This document shows positions 1-9,018 of a stretch of DNA of 45,617 nt, piece after piece (the stretch's first letter is position 1; each line of letters begins with the position of its first letter). The stretch spans positions 1-45,617 of the forward strand of contig JAACED010000019.1 in NCBI GenBank assembly GCA_011682695.1, in the 5' to 3' direction. Position numbers and translations under genes: made by a program. The DNA is from Gammaproteobacteria bacterium (GTDB lineage Bacteria > Actinomycetota > Acidimicrobiia > Spongiisociales > UBA4744). The notes beneath the pieces are model-generated. The model searched no databases and was not told the DNA's origin. It saw nothing but the letters and a program-made list of their open reading frames with translations.

Positions 1-392
1 AGCTCGCGACCGACCGTAGGCATGTCCGCCAGACCGAGCAGGTCCCGCACCGCAGTCCGCACCAACCGACCCTGCACAAACCGACGCAACGCACCTTTGT
101 CGAGCGCTTCGGGCGATTCGGCTGGATCGTCACGAAAAGATATCAGCCAGTCGGGGTGAGCGCTCAGCATGGTTGGGATCGCCCTGCTCGCAGCGAAGAC
201 GCTGACGAAAGCGGTGCCGAGCTCGGGGTCACTGCCGGCGAGCTCGGCCAAGTCGGCGTTTGCCTCGAGGAAGTTCAGGAGACGTTCGAGTGCTGCATCC
301 GGTTCGTAGGCGCGCCGCAACGGCAGGAGCGGCGTCTCGACATCCGTCCAGCCGACGCCGGCAAGACGCTCCAGTGCGCGTCTGGTGATCAT
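1..392 (-). CDS. glnE: Glutamine synthetase adenylyltransferase, N-terminal part (edge-truncated)
   Basis: Reverse-strand translation from an ATG at 392 runs open to the window edge, giving about 130 residues. They contain the GlnE-type N-terminal pattern: VFAASRAIPTMLSAHPDWL, followed by LVRTAVRDLLGLADMPTVG and the beginning of REL(S). GlnE adenylylates and deadenylylates glutamine synthetase in response to nitrogen status. The start is set by a TATCGT hexamer 7 nt before the ATG, a leaderless arrangement seen repeatedly in this window; there is no Shine-Dalgarno. The gene diverges from nadE across about 150 bp. The catalytic nucleotidyltransferase domains lie outside the window, so the call rests on the N-terminal region only. 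Confidence 0.8.
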   Translation of the reverse strand, partial: MITRRALERLAGVGWTDVETPLLPLRRAYEPDAALERLLNFLEANADLAELAGSDPELGTAFVSVFAASRAIPTMLSAHPDWLISFRDDPAESPEALDKGALRRFVQGRLVRTAVRDLLGLADMPTVGRE

Positions 393-399
393 GAACCCG

Positions 400-405
400 A
401 CGATA
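400..405 (-). promoter_or_regulatory. -10 hexamer of leaderless glnE promoter
   Basis: TATCGT on the minus strand, 7 nt upstream of the glnE ATG, so transcription should begin at or next to the start codon. Confidence 0.55.
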
Positions 406-529
406 GAGCGTCGGCTCGCTTCACGGGCCGTATCGGGTATTCGGCCCTTGGTCCCGCCGTCAGTGTTCTGTTCTCGTCTCTGGCAGCCTGACCAGGTACG
501 GCCGGCATTGATGAGAGTGGGGAATCTCC

Positions 530-535
530 TAGGCT
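530..535 (+). promoter_or_regulatory. -10 hexamer of leaderless nadE promoter
   Basis: TAGGCT lies 7 nt upstream of the nadE ATG, with a TTGATG -35-like hexamer at 508-513 (16-nt spacer). No Shine-Dalgarno is present. Confidence 0.65.
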
Positions 536-542
536 TGCGACC

Positions 543-2261
543 ATGACCGACACCCTCCGTGTTGCAGGGGCTCAACTCGACCTCGTCGTGGGGGATCTCG
601 AAGGTAACAGCAGCCGGATCGTCGACGCCATGCGGTGGGCGGAAGGTCAGGATGCAGACATCCTGCTTCTCCCTGAACTGGCTGTTACGGGCTACCCGCC
701 CGAGGATCTGCTGCTCCGACCCGACTTCGTCGATGAGAACCTGCGCACCGTCCGCTCTCTGGCGCATGAAGCAGGCCGGACGGTCACGATCGTCGGTTTC
801 GCCGACCCCGTCGATCCGCCCTCCGACGTCCTCGACGATGCCGTTGTGCGCGTCGTGGCCAACGCGGCGGCAGTGCTGTGCGAAGGGAAGGTCAAGGGTG
901 TCTATCACAAGGTGCTGCTGCCCAACTACGCGGTCTTCGACGAAGACCGCTACTTCCTGAGAGGGCTCGAACCCGACCTGGTTTGGGCGGTATCCGGCGT
1001 CGCCGTCGGGGTGTCGATCTGTGAGGACATCTGGGTGCCGGAAGGACCGCCCACGCATCAGGCGGAGGCGGGCGCGCAGATCCTGTTGAACATCAACGCA
1101 TCGCCCTACCACAAGGACAAGGCGGAAGAACGTTCCTCGCTGCTGTCGGCGCAGGCGGTCCGTTCGGGCGTCCCGGTGGCGTATGTGAACATGGTCGGAG
1201 GCCAGGACGAGTTGGTGTTCGAAGGCGACAGCATGATCTTTACCGCCGACGGTGATCTGCTCTATCGCGCTGTGGAGTTCGAGGAAGAGAGGTTTGTCGT
1301 CGACGTGCCCCTGCCGGCGCCGAAGACCGTCAACGGTCGCGTCGTGGAGGTCCGCGGTGGGGCGCTGCCCACACGAACACCGCAGCGGCTGCCGGTGAGC
1401 CCTGCACGTATCGAACCCGAAGAGGCGGAGATCTACACGGCGCTCACGACGGGGCTGCGGGACTACGTACACAAGAACGGGTTTGAGGATGTCGTATTCG
1501 GGTTGTCAGGTGGCATCGACTCGGCACTCGTCGCGGCCATCGCTGCGGACGCGCTTGGTTCCGAACACGTGCGTGGGGTTGCGATGCCCACACGGTTCAG
1601 TTCCGAAGGGTCGGTCGCCGACGCAAGCGACCTGGCGGAGCGCCTCGGCATCCGCCTCGACCTGATCGCGATCGACGACATCTTCTCTGCATACCTCGAC
1701 GCCCTCGGTCCCGTCTTCGAAGGAACCGAGTTCGGCGTTGCCGAGGAGAACCTGCAGGCTCGGATTCGCGGGGCCATCGTGATGGGGATCTCGAACAAGT
1801 TCGGGGAGATGGTCGTGGCGACCGGCAACAAATCCGAGATGGCCGTCGGCTACGCCACCCTCTACGGCGACATGGCGGGCGGGTTCGCCGTTCTCAAAGA
1901 TGTCTTCAAGACGCTCGTGTACCGCCTCGCCGAATGGCGCAATCGAGATCGAGAAGTGATTCCGCGTTCGATCATCACGAAGGCACCATCGGCCGAGCTG
2001 CGGCCCGACCAGAAGGACACCGACTCGCTGCCGCCATATGAGATCCTCGATCCGATCTTGGAGCGCTACATCGAACAGGACCTGTCGATTGATGAGATAG
2101 CAGGCGACGGGTTCGATCGCGACGTCGTCGTTCGGATCGCCCGCATGGTCGACCGGAACGAGTACAAGCGCCGCCAGGCTGCGCCCGGTGTGCGGATTAC
2201 GCGAAAGGCGTTCGGCAAGGATCGAAGGCTCCCGATCACGAACCGTTACCGACGCACCTGA
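543..2261 (+). CDS. nadE: Glutamine-dependent NAD+ synthetase
   Basis: The 572-residue protein converts deamido-NAD+ to NAD+ with ATP, using ammonia channelled from glutamine. The N-terminal half is a nitrilase-type glutaminase whose catalytic triad is visible: Glu45 (LLLPELAVTGY), Lys123 (YHKVLLPN) and Cys160 (GVSICEDIW). The C-terminal synthetase domain has the PP-loop motif SGGIDS at 322-327 and the later conserved ATGNKSE. The length fits the fused two-domain enzyme. The start is fixed by the -10 hexamer 7 nt upstream. It is divergent from glnE and followed by a separately promoted aminotransferase gene. Confidence 0.96.
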   Translation: MTDTLRVAGAQLDLVVGDLEGNSSRIVDAMRWAEGQDADILLLPELAVTGYPPEDLLLRPDFVDENLRTVRSLAHEAGRTVTIVGFADPVDPPSDVLDDAVVRVVANAAAVLCEGKVKGVYHKVLLPNYAVFDEDRYFLRGLEPDLVWAVSGVAVGVSICEDIWVPEGPPTHQAEAGAQILLNINASPYHKDKAEERSSLLSAQAVRSGVPVAYVNMVGGQDELVFEGDSMIFTADGDLLYRAVEFEEERFVVDVPLPAPKTVNGRVVEVRGGALPTRTPQRLPVSPARIEPEEAEIYTALTTGLRDYVHKNGFEDVVFGLSGGIDSALVAAIAADALGSEHVRGVAMPTRFSSEGSVADASDLAERLGIRLDLIAIDDIFSAYLDALGPVFEGTEFGVAEENLQARIRGAIVMGISNKFGEMVVATGNKSEMAVGYATLYGDMAGGFAVLKDVFKTLVYRLAEWRNRDREVIPRSIITKAPSAELRPDQKDTDSLPPYEILDPILERYIEQDLSIDEIAGDGFDRDVVVRIARMVDRNEYKRRQAAPGVRITRKAFGKDRRLPITNRYRRT

Positions 2262-2331
2262 GTCGATCTACGTTGCACCCGGTGTTTCTCACCTGGCACC
2301 AGGATCCGACCTGATCACAGGCCGCGGTACC

Positions 2332-2337
2332 TATCCT
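2332..2337 (+). promoter_or_regulatory. -10 hexamer of leaderless aminotransferase promoter
   Basis: TATCCT stands 7 nt before the ATG at 2345. This favours that ATG over the in-frame GTG at 2339, which lies only 1 nt after the hexamer. Confidence 0.6.
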
Positions 2338-2344
2338 TGTGGAC

Positions 2345-3172
2345 ATGCGCGTACTCATCGACGGACGAGCGGTCGACGCAGCCGACGCTGCGATCTCGGT
2401 GTTCGATCATGGCCTGCTGCGGGGTGACGGATGCTTCGAGGCCCTGCGCTCCTACGAAGGATCGCCGTATGCCCTCGGTCCTCACCTGGACCGGCTGGCG
2501 GCTAGCGCGGCTCTGCTGAGCATGGATCTGCCGCCGCGCAAGGAATTGGAGAGATGGGTCCGGGCGGTCGCTCGCGACGGAGGGGATTGCACGGTTCGGG
2601 TCGTCGCGACGAGAGGAGGCTTCGATCCCGACGCAAACGCGGCCCCACGCGTTGTCGTCCTCTGGGAACCCATCCCGGAGCTTCCCGAGCATCTTTGCGT
2701 GCTGCCGCTCCCGGCACCGTGGCATTCCGACGGGGTGACGTCGGAGCTCACGGGAGCGAAGACGCTCTCCTACGCGCCCAACATGGCGGCGAACCGTGCC
2801 GCCAGGCTCGCAGGGTTCGACGACGCCCTGCTTCACGGACGTTCGGGTCGGATTCTGGAAGGCCCGACGTTTTCTGTTGCCTGGGTGGTCGACGGTGTGC
2901 TGGAGACGCCGTCCCTGGATCTCGGGATCCTCGCCTCGATCACCCGTGGCACGGCCCTTCAAGAGGCTGAGAGCGCCGGCATCGGAGTTCGACAGGGACA
3001 CTTCGATCTGGATCGTCTCGACGATGCAGACGAGGTGATGGCGCTTTCGACCGTGAAAGAGGTGAAGGCGATCGTACGAGTGGGGGAACGGCGATTCGAG
3101 CCGGGTCCGGTCACCGAGCTTCTCGCACGACGCTACCGACACCGCGTGGAAACTGTGCTGACAAACGGCTGA
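2345..3172 (+). CDS. Class IV aminotransferase-fold PLP enzyme (aminodeoxychorismate lyase-like)
   Basis: This 275-residue protein has the fold-type IV layout: an N-terminal VFDHGLLRGDGCFEALR block, the probable PLP lysine in GAKTLSYAPNMAANRAA (about residue 139), then the G-x-ILEGPTFSV and ETPSLDLGILASITRG blocks. These are typical of 4-amino-4-deoxychorismate lyase (PabC), D-amino-acid and branched-chain aminotransferases. The usual Ser-Asn after the conserved Glu-Gly is replaced here by Thr-Phe, so substrate assignment is uncertain. PabC is the favoured reading because of size and the K-T-L-x-Y motif, but no folate genes are adjacent. Confidence 0.8.
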   Translation: MRVLIDGRAVDAADAAISVFDHGLLRGDGCFEALRSYEGSPYALGPHLDRLAASAALLSMDLPPRKELERWVRAVARDGGDCTVRVVATRGGFDPDANAAPRVVVLWEPIPELPEHLCVLPLPAPWHSDGVTSELTGAKTLSYAPNMAANRAARLAGFDDALLHGRSGRILEGPTFSVAWVVDGVLETPSLDLGILASITRGTALQEAESAGIGVRQGHFDLDRLDDADEVMALSTVKEVKAIVRVGERRFEPGPVTELLARRYRHRVETVLTNG

Positions 3173-3179
3173 CATGCGG

Positions 3180-3185
3180 TACCGT
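3180..3185 (+). promoter_or_regulatory. -10 hexamer of lipoprotein promoter
   Basis: TACCGT with a CTGACA -35-like hexamer at 3158-3163 (16-nt spacer). It gives a short leader carrying GGAAGGAG before the GTG at 3215. Confidence 0.5.
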
Positions 3186-3214
3186 GGGGTCGAACCGAAG
3201 GAAGGAGTGAGCCA

Positions 3215-3694
3215 GTGCGACGCCTCATCCCCCTTCTCGCGCTTGCGATGATCCTTGCGGCTTGCAGCAAGGGGACAGAACCGGAGCTGACGACGACGAC
3301 GAGGGCGGCCTCCCCGACGACGGCCGCTACGACCGTCGGCTCCACCACGACCACGACGCAATCGTCCGACGCGACCAGCACCACGTCAGGCAGCCTGCCC
3401 GGCTACACGGTCGTGGCGGGAAGTGCAGGCGGCACCCTCGTGGTTCTCCTGGATCCCGGTAACTACAGCGACATCGACATCCGCAACGTCGTCGACGACG
3501 CGCTCGAGCGATTCTCCCCGGTCGAACTCCATGTGGTCGACTCTCGAGAGGCAGCCGATCTCGTTCTCGTCGAAGATCCGACGGCGGATCAGCAGAAGGT
3601 CCTCGATGCCCATCAGTTTGCCCGGGTCATCGGTGATCAGCTCGAGTTCCTCGGCCCCTACGCATCCTCGGGCTCAGTAACGATCGGATCCTGA
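3215..3694 (+). CDS. Secreted lipoprotein with Thr/Ser-rich linker, function unknown
   Basis: The 159-residue product begins with a lipoprotein signal peptide (MRRLIPLLALAMILAACS; lipobox LAAC, Cys17). A low-complexity Thr/Ser/Ala linker follows to about residue 60, then a roughly 90-residue globular domain (GYTVVAGSAGGTLVVLLDP onward). The linker should hold the domain away from the membrane; such Thr tracts are common in high-GC actinobacterial envelope proteins. The GTG start has a GGAAGGAG Shine-Dalgarno. The C-terminal domain was not recognised, so only the location (outer face of the membrane) is supported. Confidence 0.75.
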   Translation: MRRLIPLLALAMILAACSKGTEPELTTTTRAASPTTAATTVGSTTTTTQSSDATSTTSGSLPGYTVVAGSAGGTLVVLLDPGNYSDIDIRNVVDDALERFSPVELHVVDSREAADLVLVEDPTADQQKVLDAHQFARVIGDQLEFLGPYASSGSVTIGS

Positions 3695-4134
3695 CTTTCC
3701 GGAGACCATCAGGTCGTTGGGGAAGACGCCGTTCCGCGATGTCCGTGTTGGGGATCGAATCGTGTCTGTGTATCTGCATCGGCCTCGGATTGGCATGTGC
3801 GCGAGCGAGTTGTCTGCGTGCGAAGAGAAACCCACCATCGAGGATGCCTGTGGGTGGATGCTTGGCCGGATCCTCCGCGTCCGTCATCTGTCCCGACCTT
3901 GCCTGCATCCCCCGCCGGTCCCGGCACCCGAGAAAGGTCCGGCGGCGCAGTCATCTTGTGTCTGGGCGATCTTGGGCATTCGGTCCGGGACGAGCAGGTG
4001 CCGTCCCTGCCGTGGTCACATCGCCGGAGCCGTCGGCTTGGATGGCGAGGGTGGAGCCTCTCGAGGTGGGGTGTCACGGAACGTGGCACGGTGCTTTCCA
4101 CCTGAGCCCGTACAACCACCCGCCGAAGACGAAT
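3695..4134. other. 440-bp region without a supportable gene
   Basis: Overlapping open frames exist on both strands, but none has a recognisable domain, a plausible start signal or a natural-looking composition; several are Arg/Pro/Ser-rich, as in GC-rich antisense frames. It lies between the ends of convergent genes. No clear terminator or repeat was seen. Confidence 0.5.
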
Positions 4135-5528
4135 TCAGGCGCAGCCGCGCGGCGGGTCGGTCGAAAGGACAAGGAGTGTGTCGCCAAAACCGACCGGTGA
4201 AGTCCAGACGGGATCCCGGGTGACGATGGTCCAGAGCGTTTCTCCGGTCGATGGGTCGACGCGGCGGAGGACGCCCTGATCCGGATCTGCCTCGTTCCCG
4301 CCACCAGACCTGTTCTCACCGACGTACAAGGCGCCACCGAGGACCACGGGAATGTCCGCGACTGTCGAATAGCGATCGGCGACGGTGAGGGTCCTCTCCC
4401 AGAGGACTGTGCCGTCGGAAGCGAGCACGGCAGAGAGAGTGGTTGAGCGAGTGCCGTGAGTTGTGATGAAAACGTGTCCTTCACTGGATGTTGCTGCCAA
4501 TCTCATGCCTTGATCGGGTTCGACTTCGAGGTCCCAGGCGACCTTCCCGGTGGCTATCGAGATGGATTCAACGACCCCGGTCTGCGGCCAATGCAGCAGT
4601 ACCAGCGGGCCGCCAGTAGAGATGGTCTCGGCCGGCATGTGCGGAGCATCTTCACCAACCGCAGGATTCACCAGTTGTACGGCCCAGAGCTGCGCTCCGG
4701 TCTCTGCATTCAGACCGACCAGCCGATCTCCGTCCTGGGGCGCGGGGTGCTCCTTGCCTTCAAGGAGGATGTTCAAGCGATCGGCACGGACCGCCACCAC
4801 GTCTTTCCACAGATCGATCCCGCGGACTGTTACCCCGGATCGGGCATCCCACTCCCAGAGGGCCTCTCCAGTCTCCGGGTCGAGTCGAGAGACGCGACCC
4901 TGGAACGCCGGATGGAAGAGTAATCCATCGAGTACGACCGGGTTACTGCCGAAGTCGCCGACCGTGACGTAGTTCCAGAGTTCTTCGCCCGTGTTCACAT
5001 CGATGGCCCGGACGGTGCCACCGACGTTGACGAAGAGCCGCTCACCATCGAAGGCAGGATCGGCACTCAACTCCCCGTCTGCCTTGTACTTCCAGACTTC
5101 TTCTCCTGACGCCGGGTCGAACCGTATCAGCAGGCCGGAATCCCAATCTGCCACCACAACGGAGTTATCGGCCAGGATCCATCGGTCGTTCCCGTGTCGC
5201 AATGCCTGCCACAACGGGGCACCGGTGAGCGCGTCAAGCACAACGGCCCCTGTATCGGTCTCGATCATCGCGATTCCATCACTTGCCTGCAATCGACCTG
5301 ACGACGAGTGCGGCACGTCCACCTGCCAAACGACCTTGCCGGTCTTGATAGACACGGCACTCAGCTGTGCTTGCAGGCGAACGAGCAGTTCCCACGGCCA
5401 GACGACCGATGGATCCTGAAACCCTCACCGTCCCCGAGCGTGAACGACCGATCAACGAGGACACACGACACCAACAACACGGCAATCGTAAGAGCGACAG
5501 AAGCCCTGGCAAACCTCATCGACTTCAT
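4135..5528 (-). pseudogene. PQQ/beta-propeller-repeat lipoprotein, single frameshift near 5422
   Basis: The main frame (downstream of about 5424) encodes tandem quinoprotein-like repeats: TGKVVWQVDV, TGAPLWQ, SGEEVWKYKA, TGEELWNYV, TGEALWEWD, TGAQLWAV and TGETLWTIV. This predicts a multi-bladed beta-propeller of the PQQ_2 or BamB type. The N-terminus sits in another frame: ATG at 5528, then a lipoprotein signal (IAVLLVSCV, lipobox LVSC). The frames join if one base is restored to the CCC run at 5422-5424, giving GDGEGF then QDPSVVWPWELL and about 464 residues. A sequencing error and a real mutation are both possible. Likely role: an extracytoplasmic binding or assembly scaffold, substrate unknown. 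It diverges from the c-di-GMP gene. Confidence 0.8.
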
Positions 5529-5760
5529 TGTGCCACCTAATCGACCATCGACGCGCACGCGGTCGAATCCGGTCCACCCTCATCCCCACTGTCACCGGTT
5601 CTCAACGGCGCAACCGGCGCTCTTTCGAGACCGGCCACGCCGGAACATGGATGTATCTGCCTCAGATCTCCACGCGACCCCGAACGGTAACGGCAGCGGG
5701 GGTTTTGGAGGGGCCCCTCAACTTTCGCGCACAGAGTGACGATAAAGGCGTTAGGAGGTA
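5529..5760. promoter_or_regulatory. Divergent intergenic region
   Basis: This 232-bp region separates the divergent propeller lipoprotein and c-di-GMP genes. It contains a perfect 12-bp palindrome, GAGGGGCCCCTC (5708-5719), about 40 bp upstream of the c-di-GMP gene. That could be an operator, but nothing further supports this. Confidence 0.3.
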
Positions 5761-7341
5761 GTGCTGGAACCGAGAGTCCTGCTCGTTGACAGCGACCTGG
5801 TGAGCAGAACTGCTTCATCTCGGATACTCGCCGAAGCGGGTATCGAGGTCGTTGGTCATGCCGGGAGTGCCGAAGAGGCACTCCAAGTGGCGCGCATGAC
5901 CCAGCCCACCGTGGTGGTCGTGGATGCCGGCCTACCGGGTTCGCAGGAACTCGTCGGAAAGCTGCGATCGTCCCTGGAGACCCGGCTGGAAGTCATTGCC
6001 GCGAGCGACTTCGGGAATGTCGACGGAATCGGGAAGATGGTCCTTTCGGGTGCTTCCGCCTTCGTCGTCAAGGGGAAGACCTCCGATCTCGTCGCCGCCG
6101 TTCGATCCGTCTCTGCTGGATCCGGACTTCTCTCTGCCGAGGCCAGCGCCCCGGTGCTTCGAGAGGTTCGGAAACTGTACGAGAGCGAACGAACCCGCAA
6201 CGAGCGCCTCGAGAAGGCAGTCCACAGGCTGCAGACACTCTCGGTCACCGATCCACTCACCGGGCTCAAGAACCATGGATTCTTCTTTGATCGTCTCGGA
6301 GAGGAACTCGAGCGGGCGCGACGCTACGAACGCCCACTCTCCGTGATCATCGCCGATATCGACGATTTCAAGGCGGTCAACGACATGTACGGGCATGCGG
6401 TCGGAGATCGGGTTCTTCGCCTGCTCGGCGAGACATTTGGCCGTCAGCTCCGTGAGGTCGACATTGCCTGTCGAATCGGAGGTGAGGAGTTCGGGTTCGC
6501 CTTGCCGGAGACCGACGAGCCGGGAGCAATGCAGGTTGCCGAACGACTGCTCACGTCCGTCGAGCATCTCGACGTTCCAGAGGCGGGCCTCGTCACGCTC
6601 AGCATCGGCATCTCCGTGTTTCCAGCCCATGCGGACAATCAGGAGGAGCTGGTCGAATCCGCGGACATGGCTCTCTATCAGGCGAAACACGAAGGCAAGA
6701 ATTGTGTGCGCGTGGCAGGGCACAGCCTGCTCACGACGGAAGTGACACGCGCGCGCCCTGTGATGGCACCGGTCGTTGACGCACTGATCGGAGTCCTCCG
6801 TCTTCGCTCACCCAAGATCTTCGATCAGTCGATGAAGGTCGCCGAAGTCGTCACTTCAATCGGCGGCGAACTCGAACTGAGCGTCGCCCGGACTGGACGT
6901 GTGCACTTGGCGGCGATGCTTCACGACGTCGGGATGATCGGCGTCCCGGATTCCATCTTGCTGAAACCCGGTCCGCTCGAGCCTTCGGAGTGGGAGGTCA
7001 TTCGGCGGCATCCGAACAGCAGCGTCGAATTGATCGCCGGTTCGGTGCACCCCGAGGTGACTCAGGCCGTGCTGACACACCACGAGCGGATGGACGGCTC
7101 GGGATACCCGAACGGCGTGGAAGGAGCTTCGATTCCGCTGCTCGGTCGTGTGCTGCACGCCGCCGACGCGTTCGTGGCGATGATCTCGTCTCGTCATCAG
7201 AAGGCCGCTGTCACTCCGAAAGAGGCCATCGCGATGATGCACGCCCAGACAGGTACCGATTTCGATCCCAACGTCGTCGATGCCCTCGAGCGGGCGCTCA
7301 TCGGCTCCGACTACGCTCCGCTGCGCCTCGTGGTGGGATAG
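5761..7341 (+). CDS. REC-GGDEF-HD-GYP cyclic-di-GMP synthase/phosphodiesterase
   Basis: The 526-residue protein has three domains. A receiver domain (about 4-120) has phospho-acceptor Asp55 (VVVVDAGLPG) and Lys104. A diguanylate cyclase (about 160-315) has GGEEF at 239-243 and an RxxD inhibitory site (REVD, 230-233) exactly five residues before it. An HD-GYP phosphodiesterase (about 335-520) has the HD pair at 387-388 and HHERMDGSGYP at 439-449. All key residues are present, so both synthesis and hydrolysis of c-di-GMP are plausible, gated by receiver phosphorylation. No partner kinase is adjacent. AGGAGG stands only 2 nt from the GTG used here; the CTG codon right after it would have better spacing. 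Confidence 0.93.
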   Translation: MLEPRVLLVDSDLVSRTASSRILAEAGIEVVGHAGSAEEALQVARMTQPTVVVVDAGLPGSQELVGKLRSSLETRLEVIAASDFGNVDGIGKMVLSGASAFVVKGKTSDLVAAVRSVSAGSGLLSAEASAPVLREVRKLYESERTRNERLEKAVHRLQTLSVTDPLTGLKNHGFFFDRLGEELERARRYERPLSVIIADIDDFKAVNDMYGHAVGDRVLRLLGETFGRQLREVDIACRIGGEEFGFALPETDEPGAMQVAERLLTSVEHLDVPEAGLVTLSIGISVFPAHADNQEELVESADMALYQAKHEGKNCVRVAGHSLLTTEVTRARPVMAPVVDALIGVLRLRSPKIFDQSMKVAEVVTSIGGELELSVARTGRVHLAAMLHDVGMIGVPDSILLKPGPLEPSEWEVIRRHPNSSVELIAGSVHPEVTQAVLTHHERMDGSGYPNGVEGASIPLLGRVLHAADAFVAMISSRHQKAAVTPKEAIAMMHAQTGTDFDPNVVDALERALIGSDYAPLRLVVG

Positions 7342-7393
7342 AACTCCCAGCGGCCGTGCCCGCCCTACGGTCTTGCACCGCCGCCGGCCGCGG

Positions 7394-7421
7394 TACGAAA
7401 TACGAAGTACGAGATACGTGA
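7394..7421 (+). repeat. Heptamer array, consensus TACGAAR (copy 1)
   Basis: Four consecutive 7-nt units related to TACGAAR. Similar arrays occur at 28656-28690 (minus orientation) and 45475-45509, always intergenic. Confidence 0.7.
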
Positions 7422-7481
7422 CCGAAGCGAGCCTCCGAGCCCGCTGGGCAATGCATGGCACGCATCTCGACGACTGTGCAT

Positions 7482-7555
7482 CGCCGCTCGCGGCGTTCTC
7501 CGCCTTGACGCACCCCGGAGGGTGCGCCTTCGTTGTGCGGCCTTGCGAGCGACGC
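7482..7555 (+). repeat. Dispersed ~73-bp hairpin repeat (copy 1)
   Basis: Matches 18166-18237 at roughly nine positions in ten. The central hairpin here is GCACCC-CGGA-GGGTGC; the other copy is shortened by one base on each arm, keeping the pairing. Confidence 0.75.
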
Positions 7556-7568
7556 GCACAGCCGCCGA

Positions 7569-7598
7569 TCCACGCACCGGCATCACTCAGCAGACTCC
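7569..7598 (+). repeat. 30-bp dispersed block (copy 1)
   Basis: Thirty bases that match the reverse strand of 28621-28650 at 28 positions. This copy abuts the mgtE stop codon. Confidence 0.7.
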
Positions 7599-8977
7599 TA
7601 CAGCAACAGGCTGGCGACCAAGAGAAAGCCTCCGAAGCCGGTCAGGTCGGTGATCGTCGTCACGAAGAGGTTCGATCCCAGGGCAGGGTCGAATCCGAGT
7701 CTGCGAAGGACGAGGGGGAGAGCCGACCCCGCAAGGCCTGCGACGATGAGGTTGGCCAGGACACTGATAAAGATGACGAGACCGATGTGCGGGTCCTGCA
7801 GGAGGGCTGCGGCAATCAGCCCCGAGAGCGTTGCAGTCAGGAACCCATTGGAGAACCCGAGGGCGAGTTCTCTGGTGATGACGCGGACGGTTCTGTTGGG
7901 GGAGATATCGCGCGTCGCGAGGCCGCGAATCACGACCGCGAGGCTCATCGCACCGCTGTCGCCGCCGATCCGGGCGACGAGCGGCATCAACGAGGCCAGC
8001 AGTGGAGCAGCGGCGATCTGAGTCTGGAAAGTGGCGACGACCAGCGACACCGTGCCCGAGAGGGCCAAATCGAAGAACAACCAGGGCATCCGCATGCGGA
8101 TCGAACGCCGGACGGGCGTGAAGACAGTCTCTTCTCCACCGGCACCCATCGCAACCGCGAAGTCCTCGCCGGCTTCCTGCTCGACGGCGTCGATGACCTC
8201 GTCGACCGTGACTATCCCGAGGAGCCGGTCGTCGAAGTCGACGACCGGGACGCTGAAGAGGTTGTATCGCCGGGTGAGCTCGGCCACTTGCTCACGGTCT
8301 GTCAGTGGGGTCACTTTGACAGGGTTGTGGACCATCACCTCGTCGAGGCCGTCACCAGGCCGGGCGAACACGAGTTCGCGAAATGACAGGACACCGACGA
8401 GGCGACCGAGGTCGTCGACCACATATACATACGAGAGATCCTCGATTTCCTCATGCAGTTGGCGGATGCGTTCGATCGCTTCTCCTGCGGTGAGCCCGAC
8501 GGGCAGCGTCGCAACGCGCAGTGTCATCAGACCGCCGGCAGAGTCGGGCGGATAGGAGAGGAGGTGACGGATCGCCTCGGAGGATTTCTCGGAGACGGCC
8601 GACAGGATGCGCTCCTTGTGTTCCGGCTCGAGTGCACCGATCAGGTCTGCCGCTTCAGCCGGTGGCATGGCCTCGATGAGCGAGGCTGCTCTGATCGCGG
8701 TGACCTCTTCGAGAACGTCGGCAGCCAGGTCATCCTGCATCTCTTCGAGAATGTCCGCAGCTTCGGGCGGAAGGAGATTGCGAATCAGATCGGCGGCTGC
8801 TTCGTCGCCGAGTTCCTCGAGGATGTCCGCTGCGTCGTGAGGGTCGGCTTGAGCGAGTTCGGCCCACTCGTCGGTGTGCGAGTCGAGATAGGCCTCAACT
8901 TCCTCAGGCTTCTTTCGGGCGCGCGTAGCGAGCCGTTGCGCGAGTTCGCGTGGGCGCGGCAATCGCTTCTTCTCCAT
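7598..8977 (-). CDS. mgtE: MgtE-type magnesium transporter
   Basis: The 459-residue protein has the full MgtE layout: a cytosolic superhelical N domain rich in DAADILEEL-type helices (about 30-140), two CBS domains (about 145-270; SYVYVVDDLGRLVGVLS and FSVPVVDFDDRLLGIVTVDEV), a connecting helix, and five C-terminal membrane helices, with GGDSGAMSLAVVIRGLA in the pore region. The N and CBS domains sense intracellular Mg2+ and gate the channel. The ATG at 8977 has GGAGGA 3 nt upstream. A TAGCCT -10 hexamer at 8999-9004 gives a leader of only about 14 nt, so there is no room for an M-box riboswitch. Confidence 0.94.
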   Translation of the reverse strand: MEKKRLPRPRELAQRLATRARKKPEEVEAYLDSHTDEWAELAQADPHDAADILEELGDEAAADLIRNLLPPEAADILEEMQDDLAADVLEEVTAIRAASLIEAMPPAEAADLIGALEPEHKERILSAVSEKSSEAIRHLLSYPPDSAGGLMTLRVATLPVGLTAGEAIERIRQLHEEIEDLSYVYVVDDLGRLVGVLSFRELVFARPGDGLDEVMVHNPVKVTPLTDREQVAELTRRYNLFSVPVVDFDDRLLGIVTVDEVIDAVEQEAGEDFAVAMGAGGEETVFTPVRRSIRMRMPWLFFDLALSGTVSLVVATFQTQIAAAPLLASLMPLVARIGGDSGAMSLAVVIRGLATRDISPNRTVRVITRELALGFSNGFLTATLSGLIAAALLQDPHIGLVIFISVLANLIVAGLAGSALPLVLRRLGFDPALGSNLFVTTITDLTGFGGFLLVASLLL

Positions 8978-8998
8978 GGGTCCTCCGGGCCGCCGCTC

Positions 8999-9004
8999 AG
9001 GCTA
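8999..9004 (-). promoter_or_regulatory. -10 hexamer of mgtE promoter
   Basis: TAGCCT on the minus strand, 21 nt before the mgtE ATG, leaving a short leader with a GGAGGA ribosome-binding site. Confidence 0.5.
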
Positions 9005-9018
9005 CCTGGTGGTGCCGC

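Noticed and set aside
156-491. Forward reading frame of 111 residues at the left edge
   Set aside because: It lies antisense to the glnE N-terminus and across the divergent promoter region, and has no domain.
3709-4200. Open frames on both strands between the lipoprotein and the propeller gene
   Set aside because: Arg/Pro/Ser-rich composition, no start signals and no recognisable motifs; typical of spurious frames in GC-rich DNA.
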